A DNA stretch of 64,000 nt from Metaphire vulgaris (GCA_018105865.1 CM030845.1:12793390-12857389), one strand, 5' to 3'; positions 1 to 12,357 are shown, counted from the first letter of the stretch. Notes: generated by a model from the sequence alone, not told the origin. Numbers and translations: made by a program.

Positions 1-87
1 TCTTCATTGATCTCCATAGTGTCGTGTGTTATTGTAATCGATTTCTGTGAATGGGCGAACATTCAAAACTGCCTAGGGCGTCCAAAA

Positions 88-357
88 CATAGGCGTCATT
101 TGGGGGGCTGGGGGGATGGCGTGGCCCCCCAAGGAAATGAAAATATTAATTTATAATGTATTAATGTGCAAAAAATTGCAGAAATTGCCAAAAATATCAA
201 AAAATTTTGCAAATTTTCCAACATTGGCCCTAAAATTCGCCCAAATTGCTTAACATTTGCAAAAAATTTGCAAAAATGCCTAAAATTTGCCAAAATTTGT
301 CAAAAATTTGCAAAAAAATTTCTCGCCCCGCAAGAGTAGTGTGAAATGACGCCACTG
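88..357. mobile_element. Non-autonomous hAT-like element, 270 bp
   Basis: Ends CATAGGCGTCATTTGG and (inverted) CAGTGGCGTCATTTCACAC. Flanking 8-bp repeats GTCCAAAA / GTCCAAAG match at 7 of 8. The interior is a degenerate array of TTTGCCAAAA words. A related interior occurs at 30640-30839. Confidence 0.75.
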
Positions 358-774
358 GTCCAAAGGTCAAAAAATGGCCCTGTTCCTCAGGTCCATCCAT
401 TAGGAACGAAGCCTATTAAATCAACAGTCCGAGTAAGAACTCTGTCCACCGGTCCCTTTACTCTCACATGGCCCCTTATTTAAGTGGTTCTGACCTCGCC
501 TAAAAGAGGTTTACTAAACTGCCTTATAACTGCTCGCTTATATCTTTTAAACGCAAAGCGCCACCAACTGAATACTCCCATTAATTACGTCAACCCATTA
601 CTCATTAATTATGTCAACCTGTTACCCATTAATTACGTCAACAATATAGGGGGAATGGTTTGAAAAAGTTTGACAGTTGTTGACAGGGGAGGAGGGGGTC
701 AAGAGAAGTTGACGTCAACTACTTCACTTTTTACAAATAATCAAAAAATAGGAAATTTCATGGAATACTACTTA

Positions 775-1163
775 GGGGTCGTCCATAAATTACGTCACGC
801 GAATTTGGCACTTTTTTCACCCCCCCCTACGTAACGCGACGTCATAAAACATCGGACTCCCTATGACGTCACAATAGGCTGACCCCCACCCCATTTTCGT
901 CTTCCGAAAAGTCTTGACAAGCAAAAGAGGCCACCCTTGTATTTTTTCCTCTCGAAAAACCCTGACAAGCAACAAATAGGTCATAATTGTATTTTTCCTC
1001 TCCAAAATCCCTGACAAACAAAAAAGGTCAGACAAGCAAAAAAAGGTCAAAGGTCATTACCTAAATTTTTGTGTGTGACGTCACATTTACGGAACACCCT
1101 CGTCACACTTCGTCACAAATGGCCGGACCCCCCAACCGCGTGACGTAATTTATGGACGGCCCC
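775..1163. mobile_element. GGGG-ended DNA element (family B) nested in family A, TTA duplication
   Basis: Terminal inverted repeats begin GGGGTCGTCCATAAATTACG and GGGGCCGTCCATAAATTACG and agree at 25 of 26 positions. TTA flanks both sides (772-774 and 1164-1166). The uninterrupted relative at 40360-40375 has a single TTA at this point, which confirms the 3-bp duplication. TWA duplications fit PIF/Harbinger-type elements, but no transposase is present. Confidence 0.85.
911..1065. repeat. Cluster of dispersed GACAAGC-poly(A) motifs inside the nested element
   Basis: Units at about 915 (TTGACAAGCAAAAGAGGCCA), 963, 1012 and 1033 (GACAAGCAAAAAAAGGTCAA), spaced 21-50 bp, all within the family B element 775-1163. 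Confidence 0.75.
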
Positions 1164-1619
1164 TTATTACAATGGAAAAAAGCATGGCAAAAAAGGTCAT
1201 CACCACCACTTTTTGAGATGAGCAAAACAGAGAAAAAATGGTCATCACCGCAAAAAATAATAACCTTGTTATTGGAGCCTGTCATTGGTCTTGGAGGGGG
1301 TCAAAAGTTTTTGACGTAATTATAGGGGGTAACTGACAAGGGGAGAGGGTCAAAAATTGCCCCAAAATTGTTGACATAATTAATGGACAGCCCCTATACA
1401 GTTGTGTTCTTTTATAAGGGAGTATGTCCAATATTATTGTTCTAGGATTATCAATTTGGGGAGGGTGTCGGTATATTCTGGGGGTCTCCTGCCCGAAAAG
1501 TCTGACAAGCAAAAAAGGTAAAAGGTCATCCCTGGCTCAGATTGGGGGGGGGGGGGGTGTTGGTCTCAGATTTGGGAGGGGTATTGGTGGTGTTAGGGGA
1601 GTAAAAATATCCCTGTGCC

Positions 1620-1928
1620 CAGTGCCGGTCCCACATAGGGGATGAGTGGGGATGCATGATCATGCATCCCCACCGGACTTTTTTTATTTGCTTGTGAAAC
1701 TTATTTTTGGGTAAAAGTCTAGTAAAACTACGGGGGAAAAACACTGCAAATGGCCTTTTTTCTTGTCAACCTATTTTTCAGTAAAAGTGTAGTAAAATTA
1801 GGGGAGAAATTCCCTTCGCCAGCCCTTTTCGGCAAAGTTTATTGATTTTTTCCTTCTCATTTCATCCCCCGCCAACTTCCTATGAATTCATTTAATCCCT
1901 CCACCAAGAAATCCTGGAACCGCCACTG
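1620..1928. mobile_element. Probable hAT-like non-autonomous element, 309 bp
   Basis: Ends CAGTGCCGGTCCCA and (inverted) CAGTGGCGGTTCCAG. The flanking 8-mers agree at only 5 of 8, so the insertion is old or the boundary is slightly off. The interior contains GGGGATGCATGATCATGCAT, itself palindromic. Confidence 0.5.
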
Positions 1929-3117
1929 ATTGTGTCCATACCTGGGTTGAAATCTGTAATACCAATTACAAATATAATTCTCTTGAATAAATGCCGATAT
2001 GTGTCAATTGAAGATAAAGTGTCATTTGTTAAAATCAAATTTATAAGAAATCCAGTTAAATGGTTAAATGGAATGCTGAGCGATAGTAAGGTTGGTTTTC
2101 TGTGTCATTATTTTTTAATTGCCTAATTTGTGATCAAAATACTGAAAATAGTCATAATATTAGACAAGTAATACGCATTTGTTTCATCACTTTGAACTGC
2201 AAAAGAAAGGCATTGACAATTTTTCAATGATTAAACTATTAAAAAAACTTGGACAAAAATAAAAAGCAAATAACAAATCTAGATGATTTTAATACCCCCT
2301 GTTCTCTCACGTCTATAATTTTGATTTTAGCATGACTGAAAATTTCTTGTGGTAGAATTGTTGACTACAACTCTTTCCTCTTGAACAATAAGTATTGGGG
2401 AAGTTGAAAAATACATAAGAAATTTCGACATTTAAAAATAATTTTGTGATTTACAAGTCGCAATGGGATGTGAGGATGTGAAGCCGAAATTTGTAGAAAA
2501 CCAACTTCTTATACATATGTGTGTGTGTCAAGAGGATGAGCCACAAACAGGAAATTTCAGGAACACGGTTCCGAACACCACAAGCTGACGATCTGTGACA
2601 GAGCAATCGGGAAACCAGGAAACATTGGTCGCTGTATGCCTTAAGGGGACTACGGTAGAGACATAACAAACACATTTTCAGGAAACAGCAGCCAATTTGG
2701 TTTGAGCATGGGGACATCAAGACAGCTGCCCTTTGGGAATATCTACGCAAGTATCCAATATAGCAGAAACTCATTTCTGTCCATATATTGCATGCCTTCA
2801 GGTTATCTCGCAGATATCGAGTGAGGAAACCTATTTATTGCCGAAACTCTTCTTCGAGGCTTTGAAACTGTATCTGGTCTAGAAAATTCTAGATGATACG
2901 ACGAGGAATAGCGAAAGTTGAAGCTTGAAACGAAATTAAATGGAAATCAGATGAAAATCAGAATTGACGTCAGTGACAATATTAACAGGAAAGTAGCTAA
3001 AAAGTTACAAAGCAAAAGCATTATGAAAAACTGCTGCTAAATCTTGTTCATCTCATTGAACACCAAATGTACTGGTAGTTTATAAATGCAAAAATGTAAA
3101 TGTTTCATTTGCACTGT

Positions 3118-3121
3118 GATG

Positions 3122-3206
<85 letters not shown>
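3118..3206. repeat. GAT then AAT trinucleotide repeat
   Basis: (GAT)n followed by (AAT)n. The His- and Tyr-rich frames on the minus strand are artefacts. Confidence 0.95.
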
Positions 3207-3207
<1 letters not shown>

Positions 3208-4196
3208 CACTGGACAAAAGTCTGCAAAGATCATAATGAAGTCCACTCTGTGTCAGTGGACATGTGAATATGTGAATGCCCATGATGCATTATCCAAATC
3301 CCCAGGGTCAGACACAGATAGCTCTAGTCTGTTCATATTCGATTGCAATAGATGCAAAAGAAGCTCCCTGCTTAGCAATAATCACTTCAATATTTGAATG
3401 GTAATTGCATCGATTATAAATTACATGCAGTATTGAATTTTTTTTCAAAAACCAGTGGTAGGTCAACTTTTACCACTAAATATTTTACCTTTATGGGAGT
3501 TTGACTGCTACAAATCAAAATTTTAAACTCCCACTGGGGCTCAGCCTCTCCCATGGGAGAGGTCAAATAATCCTCACTTCATTGGGTAAATCTAGCATTG
3601 AACACTGATTGCAAGTCTCTGATAACTTATACCAAGTTCACCATTGCCTTCCTTTGCAATGTGCAGACAGTTGATTAACTGGTCAATAGTACTCGTACAT
3701 AAAAAGAACTGTTCTGGAATATGTCTCCCATTAGGAACTTCCAGTAAGTGAGATTACCGGTACACATTCCTGCCGAAAGGTCTTTTAATGCACCGGTCTA
3801 GTAAATACAGTACTGCATATCTTGGATGTCTGATAATTTTCATACTGTAATAGTTTAAACCATCTCTGTCTTTTTTCTGATCTGACAGTTGTAATGAGGC
3901 ATTCAGTTTTCTTTGCAAGTGTTTCTTAAATCTGCATACCGGTAAGCTGATAAAGTCAATCAAGACAGCTTATACTTAAACAGGAATTTAAGATACAAAG
4001 TCTACCGGTAGGTACTGCATATATTAGCTACTACAATATTGGACAAGAGAATTTAGAAAGTTTGCTCCAACTGATATCAAACCCCTTAAATAACATTAAT
4101 TTGACACTTTGACACTAGTTATAACAGCACAGCCTACCATTCCTTTTATTGTATCAGTTCAAATTTGTGATTCTGTAATTTGACGTAGGCCCTAAT

Positions 4197-4382
4197 CAGT
4201 GGCGTCGCCAGGAATTTTTGGTTGGGGGAGGGCAAAATGGGTCTGGTGTGTCAGATTCCTTACCTACCCCCCCCCACACACAAAAAACTTTCTCACCGGA
4301 TTTGCGCGAATCTGGTAGGTGGTCTGGGGCAGGTTGGAGGGAGGGGGCAGTTGCCCCATTTCCCCCCGTGGCAACCCTAATG
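4197..4382. mobile_element. Non-autonomous hAT-like element, 186 bp
   Basis: Starts CAGTGGCGTCGCCAGG and ends (inverted) CATTAGGGTTGCCAC. It is flanked by the perfect 8-bp direct repeat GCCCTAAT (4189-4196 and 4383-4390). No coding capacity. Confidence 0.8.
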
Positions 4383-4555
4383 GCCCTAATATTTGATTAA
4401 ATATTTAATCCAAATGGTAGAAATTTTATGCATTTAAACTTTCATCAACAGGGATTGGCAAAATTATAACTGCCATACCCAAAAAATTAAACAAAGATTG
4501 CTCAGGTTCCCTGTCAGTTCCTGGACCGTCATTTCCTGGGCCGTCATTGTAAATG

Positions 4556-4640
4556 GAAGTACATAGGCAGATAGGTAGTTAGGTAGGTAGATAGGTATGT
4601 AGCTAGATATGTAGGAAGATAGGTAGGCACATACTGTAGA
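4556..4640. repeat. Degenerate TAGG repeat
   Basis: Interrupted (TAGG/TAGA)n units, with nothing coding. Confidence 0.8.
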
Positions 4641-5079
4641 TAGGTAAGGTAAAACAATTACATACAAAGCGGACAGCAATGTCAAATGAATACTATATTG
4701 AATATGAATGTTTAAATTACCGTGACACGTTTACCTAGACGTGTTATTACAGACCATCGTTTTCACGTGTAGCCGTGTATACGCATGTAACGATTTATAT
4801 ATCATAGTGTATAGGCCTAGACTTGTTTACATACACCTAATAGATAGAACAATAGGAATGGACCAGCAACTAAAGGTCCAGGAAGTGACAGTCCAGGAAC
4901 TGACGAGACACCACCCAGACCCAACTTATAGGCCTCCCATTAGGCTATTGCACATTAATAATACCAGATTTCACTTGCTATGAGAGAGCCTCTTCGGTAG
5001 CATTTTGATGACATCAAGTTCAAGTACTGGTTTATATGAACAAAGACCTTTAACAACTGATAAATGCTGCAATACTTAC

Positions 5080-5127
5080 AAGAAGATTCAAAAACTCCTT
5101 CATAGCTGCGTCCTGCTGTTTCACCAT
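5080..5127 (-). CDS. candidate 48-nt micro-exon (possible UNC5 juxtamembrane exon)
   Basis: On the minus strand a 48-nt segment lies between TTTTGAGCAG and a near-consensus donor GTAAGTATT. Two frames are open. Entered in phase 1, as UNC5 exon 6 requires, it reads (D)GETAGRSYEGVFESS and again leaves in phase 1. Entered in phase 0 it reads MVKQQDAAMKEFLNLL, which looks helical. UNC5 genes can carry a short alternatively spliced exon between TSP1 repeat 2 and the membrane segment, so the first reading is attractive, but the residues are not diagnostic. It may also be a chance pairing of splice signals. Confidence 0.3.
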
Positions 5128-5329
5128 CTGCTCAAAATTCAGAAATACAGCATAATGTAATTTCTAAAACAAATTCTATGTTTAATACAAGACTTTATTT
5201 ACTATCAGTCTATCAGTACCGTATGCTGCATTCAGGTGTGGACATAAAGTGTACTGTGTTATGTGCCATTCAGTCAGAAGGCGGTGGGTTTGAATATGAC
5301 ATGACTCACTGTGCAGCAACCTTGAACAA

Positions 5330-5680
5330 GTTTTTCAACCCAACTGTCTGCCAGAAAAGCAGTGGAAAACCACCCCACACTCATCTGATCCCTGGGTAAA
5401 GATAGACTCCATGGGTTCAGCGCCCCTACAAAGAACCGAAGGGTTAGTGCCTTGTTTTACTTGGCAACCACTGAATGAGGGCGATTGCAGCCTTTCCCTT
5501 GCCACCTTTCCTTCCACCGAGTTAGCACCTGATGTACTCATTCACAGCTATTCCACCGGAGGCGCATGGGACAGAAACAACCGAAACGTTTCTGCCGCCG
5601 CCGAGAGTTGAACCACGAACCTCAAGATTGGCAGACCAGTGCGCTAACCACTGCTCCACCGCACACCACAATCTTCGGGT
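5330..5680 (-). repeat. tRNA-derived SINE candidate
   Basis: On the minus strand the head reads GTGGAGCAGTGGTTAGCGC (A-box-like, about 5640-5658), then GGTTCGTGGTTCAACTCTC (B-box-like, about 5601-5621), followed by a 270-bp body. There is no complete tRNA cloverleaf, so it is a SINE and not a tRNA gene. Confidence 0.6.
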
Positions 5681-6599
5681 GGCGAAAGCCAATTGGATCT
5701 GTCATAGGACAGATACCGGTAGTAGCAGCTCATAGTAATCGTCAACATGTTCAACTTGAATTTAAATAATAAAAAGTTCAACAAAAATCTTTAGAACATT
5801 AATGGTTTCAATGTTTTTCAAGTGAATGAAACAAAACTATTTAGGATATTAATAGGATATTAATAGATTAATAGATGTTGATAACTATGTCAATGATGTT
5901 GATAATTAAAACTGACACAATTGTCCCAAAGACCTAGGACAAACTCGTTTATTCTGTGCCTCTGGTGTGAAATAATTATTCATCACCCAGTCGTGCAAAA
6001 TAAACTCCATTCTCTAAAACAGAAAAGTGGCTGAACATATTACTGCTATGACCAGTATCTCTAACGTCTATCACTCGTGAAGTTTATTAAAAGGAAAGTC
6101 TTTCCAAACCATCAAACCATCCTCAGGTTACTCATATACTCGTATACTCACTTGGTACCATTAGCCATAAAACAAAATGTGTCCTGGATTGATGTTGCCC
6201 AAAATAGTGAAACTAAAGCTTGCTCTAATGCTGAAAGTCTCCTAGATTTCTATAATGGACTGACTGATGGGGGGATATATGCATGGACACAATGGTCTAT
6301 CACCCTGTGTCACTTGACACTTCAGTTTTAATCAAAATCCTTCTCAAACCAGGTACTGACAAACACCAGATCTAGCAGAGTCCAGAATGATAATGCCACA
6401 ACGATTACTGACCCACCCTTTGGCTTTAGTTAACATTAACTGTGTGAGACCTTTTCTTATTTTGAACAAATGTTCAAGTGGCATTAGGATCAAACTGCTG
6501 CAGGGCAGTGAGAGAGAGAGAGGGGGGGGTCATAGTTACTGTAGATCACCTCAAGTGACCATATACATATATGAAATAAAATTGTATGGTTCAAAACAT

Positions 6600-6633
6600 G
6601 AGACAGACAGACAGACAGTCAGACAGAGGGACT

Positions 6634-6666
<33 letters not shown>

Positions 6667-6689
6667 GACAGACAAACAAGATAGACAGA
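6600..6689. repeat. GACA tetranucleotide repeat
   Basis: Imperfect (GACA)n with GATAGACA units. Confidence 0.93.
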
Positions 6690-7055
6690 ATGCTTTATAG
6701 TGTTTCATTTTAGTGCCCCAGTCATATGACCAGTGACCAGACAGTATACAGTGTCAGAATAGCTTTCATGTGCTTTTGACACCCTCATAATAAAATAACT
6801 GACCATTGGTTGAATCACTGAGCAACAAGACGATTTATAAGAGTCACTTATTACTCGGCAATAATCCACCAATTCAATGATACTTCCTTCGCTCAATGGA
6901 AAAGTCATAAATATCCTGTTAGGTTAGTCAACTGCAAGCAGCTACAGGCCGTTCATAAAACCACACAAATCCAACACAAATCACTGCTATCATCAACATG
7001 TTTCAGCTGCAATAAGATTACCCGGTACTAGTAATAAGGGACCATCAGAAACTAT

Positions 7056-7112
7056 ATGATGATGATGATGATGATGATGACGACGACGATGATGATGATG
7101 ATGACGACGATG
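7056..7112. repeat. GAT/GAC repeat
   Basis: (GAT)n with a central (GAC)n block. Confidence 0.92.
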
Positions 7113-7229
7113 ATTGTCCTAGTATTTAACTTGATGAGTGTATTTCGATAATTATAATTCATAGTTTAACATTCTCTCCATATTGTTATATGGTAAATCT
7201 TTTTTTTTTAAATTTTTTAAATTTTTTTT

Positions 7230-10200
7230 TTCGGTAGGTGGCGCTGTGTGCGGCTGTTAAGAAATTTCGCTCGTGCGCTTTAGTGTCGATTTTGTCGGAC
7301 TGTTTGCTCGTTATGTCTCTTGTGATGCACTAAAATACGTATCGTTGACACGTCCATCCGTAAATAGTGCCAGTTTAATCAACATCCGAGCGATTTCGGT
7401 GAAATTGAGCAGAATTGGAGCTATCGTAACATCAACACCGTTAACTTTTTGAAAGTCACCGTTGTTCAAGATGGCCGTCGCCCGATTGCGTTTGTATCGA
7501 TGCGTTTTGGTTTTCAAGTAGGCCTATCCGATCTGCGCTGAAATCGACATCTGCGTTTTACTGTACGATGCGAAACTTACTGAAACTCACCCGGGTAGGA
7601 CGGGCTCGTCAGCCTTGGTAGGCAATCGTCCTACGAGAGAAATACTCAAAACAAATCGATCAGGACTGAGGGCAGCAGCCCAGTCATGTAAGTACTGGCG
7701 GAGAGACAGCTTGATAATGCGTGTCTAACGGCAGCACTTGCTCAGCTACAGGACCAGGATCCTGTCGCTACTGCGCTTCCCATCGCCCCGGCCCCAAGGC
7801 GATGAAGTACATAGGGGCAACCAATCTCGATTAAAACATGACAGACACACCTTTCAGCACCAGGGTTAAAGCCCCTGCAAACACAGACGCCTGCAACCGA
7901 CCAGCGTCTCACGGCGCGAACTTGAAGGGGCGGGCCTCAAGCCTATCTCAGGACGGCTCGTCTCGGATCATGGAAGGACAGCGGACGTTAAAAGCTGATC
8001 TACGATCGGCAACACGTTTTGCCACCTGGAATGCCCTCACCTTGAACGGCGTAGGCTACCAAGTGGCACTTGTCAAGCAACTGGCGAAATACAGGATCGC
8101 CATTGCTGGAATCACTGAGGCACGACTACCTGGTAATGGTCAACGAATGGTCGATGATGCAATCATACTCCACTCAGGAGGCACCGACCACACCAGAGGA
8201 GTCGCACTGGTTCTCCGTCAACCTCTCAAAAACTCATTGGTTACATGGCACCCAATATCCCCCGGCTTCTGTCGCCAGACTTCTCCACCGTTACGGACAT
8301 CTATCACTGGTTACCGCCTATGCCCCAACAGAGGACAGTGAGACTCTGGAAAAGGACAACTTCTACGACCAACTGGCAGCCACCATCCAGTCCATACCAA
8401 AGCACGACAAGTTCATGGTCCTTGGTGACATGAATGCCAACCCTGGACCGCGGATCCCTGGCTTTGAGGATGTCATTGGCCCATTTGGCACAGGAACCAC
8501 AAACGACAACTCACATCGTCTGCTCTCACTATGCTCGCTCTCACGGGTCTGATGGCAACGGGTCATGGTTTCAAAGGCGCGATATCCACCGATTCACCTG
8601 GATAAGCAATGATGGACATACAAGAAAGGAACTTCGATCATATCCTGGCCTGTCCTCTCAGTATTGTCAGATCGTGACGAGTCTACCGAGGAGCCGAAGC
8701 ACCCGCAAATACTGACCACCACCTACTTATCGCTGAAATCGCAATTGCATTTCGTCATGCGCACAAGCAAAAGCGCTGCCCACAGCTTAATGTTCAATGC
8801 CTTAGAGATGATCCTGACAGGGCACTTCAATACAATATCACCCTGAATAACAAATTTGAGGCCCTCGGAAACCTCCCAGATGGCGTGGAAGCTGCTTGGG
8901 CGTCAATCAGTGACATCATTGAAGCTCCGCAGAAGAAGTCGTTGGTTTTAGGAAAACCCGTAAGCAGCCATGGTTATCTGATGATGCACTTGACACCCTC
9001 GAAAAAAGGCCGTCGCCCGGCTCAAAGGAGATAAGGTAGAGCGGCGATTGAACGGCGTTTTCAAGGCCAAGTCGAAACGTGATAAGGAAGCGTTCTATCA
9101 GTCCTTGGCTACTGAAGCAGAGGAAGGACTGCAGCGGAACAACTTGAAGGCTGCCTATAGAACTGTCAATAGAATACGAGGAGGTACACGCCAGTCCACG
9201 GGTGTTACAGCGACACTTAAGGCAGACGGCTCTCCTGCCCTTAACCAGGCGGAAACATTGAGTCGTTGGCGTGAATACTTCTCCGATGCGCTCAATCACC
9301 CACCAGCAGAAGTAAGCACAGAACTAACGAATGAAGCGTCCACAGCTTCTGACAGTCCTGACGTATCAATCGACATGCCAACCCTCAGTGAAGTACGCAC
9401 GGCCATTCAGAAACTACGTCACGGTCGCGCAGCTGGTCCAGATGGGATACCACCAGAGCTACTGAAGTGTGCAATTGACCCAGTTAGCATTGCTCTCCAC
9501 GAACTCATCTCAAGGGTGTGGACGACTGGACATGTACCAGTTCAATGGAAGGAGGGAATTGTTCTAGCACTGTACAAAGGCCGAGGACCAAAGACCGAAT
9601 GTTCGAGTCACAGGCCAATCACCCTCCTGTCCGTTCCTGGGAAGGTGTTTGCCCACGTGCTCCTTGCGAGACTCAATCCACTTCTGACAGCGAAACGTCG
9701 CCCACAGCAGTCCGGATTCACGGCGGGCGATCCACGATGGACGCAATTCTCGCACTCAGACTCCTGTCCGAAATCCACCGAAATTTAACAGACCGTTGCA
9801 GGTGGCTTACGTCGATCTGAAATCAGCCTTCGACTCTGTAGACCGTCAGGCACTTTGGATGGCACTCAGAGGTATTGGTGTTCCGGCGTTCTTATTGAGC
9901 TTAATTAAAGACCTGCACGAGGGCACGACTGCAAGAGTGCGCATCAATGGCATGCTATCTGAGACATTCTTCACTGCCTCAGGAGTCCGTCAGGGCTGTG
10001 TCCTGGCTCCAGCACTCTTTTGCAGGGCTATGGACTGGATCCTGGAGCATGCTATTGACCAGACCGGGATCACCCTACAGGAACATAGCTTTCTCCGACC
10101 TAGACTACGCTGGCGACGTTGCTCTTCTGGAAACGTCCGTTAAGAACCTAGAAACATCACTCAATCAGATTGAGTCGACAGCCTCCAAACTAGGGCTACA

Positions 10201-10938
10201 TGTGTCCTGGACAAAAACCAAGCTGCAGAATCTAGGTTCTGGAGGAGACGCAGGAGACATATACGTTAATGGACACCAGGTGGAAAATGTGTCAGAATTC
10301 ACTTACCTGGGTAGTGTCCAGAGTTCTGATGGCAGGTGTCAGCGGGACATTACTGCGAGAATCGGCATAGCTGCATCTGCCATGAGATCTCTTCAAAATT
10401 TATGGCGCCAAAGACAGATACAGCTCGGTACTAAGATCCGAATTTATCAGTCCTGCGTCCTGCCAATTCTCCTATATGGTTCTGAGACTTGGACTCTGCT
10501 TACACGAGACTCTGAAAGACTACAGGCATTCCATATGCGCTGCCAGAGACAGATTCTCTGCATTCGCTGGTTCGACTTAAGTGACCAACGAAGCAGTCTC
10601 CAAACAGACTGCCCTCCTGTCAGTGACAGAAATTATCACGCGACGCCGTCTGTCTCTCTTCGGTCACGTGTGGCTCGCCAGGACAAGAACATTCCGGCCC
10701 ATCGCGCTCTTGCCTGCGCCATTGCTCGACGCACCGAGACGCGTCCTCCTCCGACCTGGAGAAGACCTCCTGGCAGACCACGCCGTACATGGCCCCAGCA
10801 GATCGGCGATGGTCTTCCTTCCACAATTTTTCATGAATGGCACTCAGCCATCGGTCGCGGTCACAACTCGCGCAACACGAGATTGGCACAACGGACCTCT
10901 GTCGTCCATGTGAACAAATGAATGAATGAATGAATGAA
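7230..10938 (+). mobile_element. Non-LTR (LINE) retrotransposon relic, APE endonuclease type
   Basis: A plus-strand element, opposite to UNC5, with an untranslated leader of about 600 bp, endonuclease and reverse transcriptase regions, and a 3' tail of AATG repeats (10916-10937), as expected of a LINE end. The left boundary is set approximately, after an A/T run at 7200-7232. Its protein style (YLGSVQSSDG, LPILLYGSETWTL) is that of LINE families often labelled craniofacial-development-protein-2-like. The clade was not assigned. Confidence 0.85.
7838..10921 (+). pseudogene. LINE ORF2 relic: APE endonuclease plus reverse transcriptase
   Basis: Order of segments: endonuclease start RFATWNALTLNGVGYQVALV with GITEARLPG (7838-8250); after a frameshift near 8250, LVTAYAPTEDS and FMVLGDMNANPG (to 8552); further shifts to 9048; reverse transcriptase with RHGRAAGPDGIPPELLK, YKGRGPKTECSSHRPITLL and QQSGFTAG (9048-9788); VAYVDLKSAFDSVDRQALW and GVRQGCVLAPALF (9796-10143); then the catalytic box and a C-terminal region VSEFTYLGSVQSSDG to PILLYGSETWTL (to about 10600). 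The catalytic YxDD box reads DYAGDVALL, so one catalytic Asp is replaced by Gly. At least five frame changes show that the copy is dead. In life such a protein nicks target DNA and primes reverse transcription of the element RNA. Confidence 0.85.
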
Positions 10939-11209
10939 ATCTTTGTAAAAAGTTTCGTTTATTAAACGATATTTCTAAAGCTAAAGTGAAGAGTCCCCCA
11001 TCTTTTGTTGTAAGGCAGTTCAAGTTAGACACTTGAGGGAAGTTGAAAGCCCTTTTAAAATTTAATATGATGATCCTAGAACAGGGATCGGCAATGGACC
11101 GTCACGTTATTAAGTTAGTTCTGAAAGAAAACTTCAGCCTAAAACAGTTCTCACAGAATGTCAGTTTGATTTCATCTTAATTATAAATAGAGAAAATCCA
11201 AAACCTGAC

Positions 11210-11371
11210 CTTTGCAAAGTCCAGCAGTGCAGTTTGACATATCAAGGTCACTTCCCTCACAAACTTGACCACCATTCTGAGGAGCTGGACTGTCACACTG
11301 GCGCCGACGATGCTGTCTGCAGTCTATGCTGCACGTTGACCATGAAGACCACGTAGACCAAGAACCTTTGA
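11210..11371 (-). CDS. UNC5: UNC5 exon 6: thrombospondin type 1 repeat 2
   Basis: This 162-nt phase 1 to 1 exon encodes (V)KGSWSTWSSWSTCSIDC, then RRRQCDSPAPQNGGQVC, and ends SNCTAGLCK. It is a complete TSP1 repeat with six cysteines and one N-glycosylation sequon (NCT). The charged RQHRRRQC stretch resembles the second TSP1 repeat of UNC5 proteins. The acceptor is TTTCTTTAG and the donor is GTCAGG. It lies 9.3 kb downstream of exon 5, and the intron between them holds a transposon relic and SINEs. This is the last exon that can be assigned to UNC5 with certainty. Confidence 0.92.
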
Positions 11372-12357
11372 CTAAAGAAAATACCCTGACATTATACAGG
11401 TAACATGGTGAATTTGCTTGGCTACACAAAATCAGTACAATTTAGTCAGTTAGACAAAACTCACGTGACGAATGATGTTACAGCAAAGCAGGCAAACACC
11501 ATTCAACAAGGATCAAAAATTTAGCAAACATATACATAAAGAAAGCAAATGTAAAGAAACTAGAATCACTAAAAAATGAGTCTTCAGTTGAAAACAAACA
11601 CAACTAAAACCACCAGTCAACAACCAGCCACACAGTACAGTATAACATAGTGCTTCAAAAGTGTTACCGCAGCAGTTGCATTTTCTTAGACTGTAAATTT
11701 AATTCTAAATAGGTACAGCCAAAATGAAGTGGTCAGCCTGGTGAGGGCCATCAGACCCATTTGGCACTGTGGTTTAGAATTTATAGTTAAGGAGAGAATG
11801 ATTTTTGAAAGAGAATGGCTTTGCGTCTAGATTAATAGATTTGAGAAGCTGCAAGAATTGAAAGGAATGATCATTCAGAACTTGTTATTTGACCGTGTAG
11901 CAGTTCTGGTGCAGCAAATGAAAAAGCACGGTTGTGAATTTTGAGCAATGGCTGAATGAATGGCCATGAAAGGGTGAGATGAGATGAGAGATGATCGGGT
12001 GGATTGAGGAGGTTGCAGCAGTGCCTTTAGTTTTTGCAAGCAAATAGGTTTTGATGAACGAAAGAAGCTATATTATTTTGCATAGAATACATTCTGCTAT
12101 TTTCAGCCCATGTAGTGTTTTAGTATTGGTGAGTTATGACAGAATTTGGAAAAGTTACTGTGTGACCCAGTGCATTTTGAATAGATTAAAGTATACTAAT
12201 ACAGGTTTTAGGAAGATTGTAGTACAATAAGTTGCAGTAGTCCAATTCAGAGTGAACTATTGACGTGGTAATTGTGAAGGCAGTTTTAATATAAAGATAA
12301 AGGATGGAGATGCCATAGAATGGCATAGATCACAAAAATGAGCAGCTTCTGAAAGTT

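Larger units (their letters stand above)
570..1394. mobile_element. GGGG-ended DNA element (family A), interrupted copy
   Basis: Homologous along its length to the copy at 40215-40643, including TTTGAAAAAGTTTGACAG, GGAAATTTCATGGAATACTA and the right end TGACATAATTAATGGACAGC. The left end is rearranged into three copies of CCATTAATTACGTCAACC. It is interrupted at 775-1163 by another element. Confidence 0.7.
1929..7229. other. Left flank, presumed UNC5 intron
   Basis: Apart from the elements listed at 3118, 4197, 4556, 5080, 5330, 6600 and 7056, this AT-rich stretch shows no supported gene. It was searched on the minus strand for a UNC5 membrane or ZU5 exon without success. If UNC5 continues leftwards, all of it is intronic. 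Confidence 0.6.

Noticed and set aside
2451..2774. Minus-strand hydrophobic frame considered as the UNC5 membrane exon
   Set aside because: The hydrophobic stretch is interrupted by Lys and many Cys, has no in-phase acceptor, and nothing UNC5-like follows.
3037..3283. Tyr/His-rich and Ser/Leu-rich frames
   Set aside because: Artefacts of the GAT/AAT microsatellite.
6077..6331. Plus-strand frame containing YAWTQWS, resembling a TSP1 start
   Set aside because: No cysteine framework and no splice context, on the strand opposite to UNC5. A chance match.
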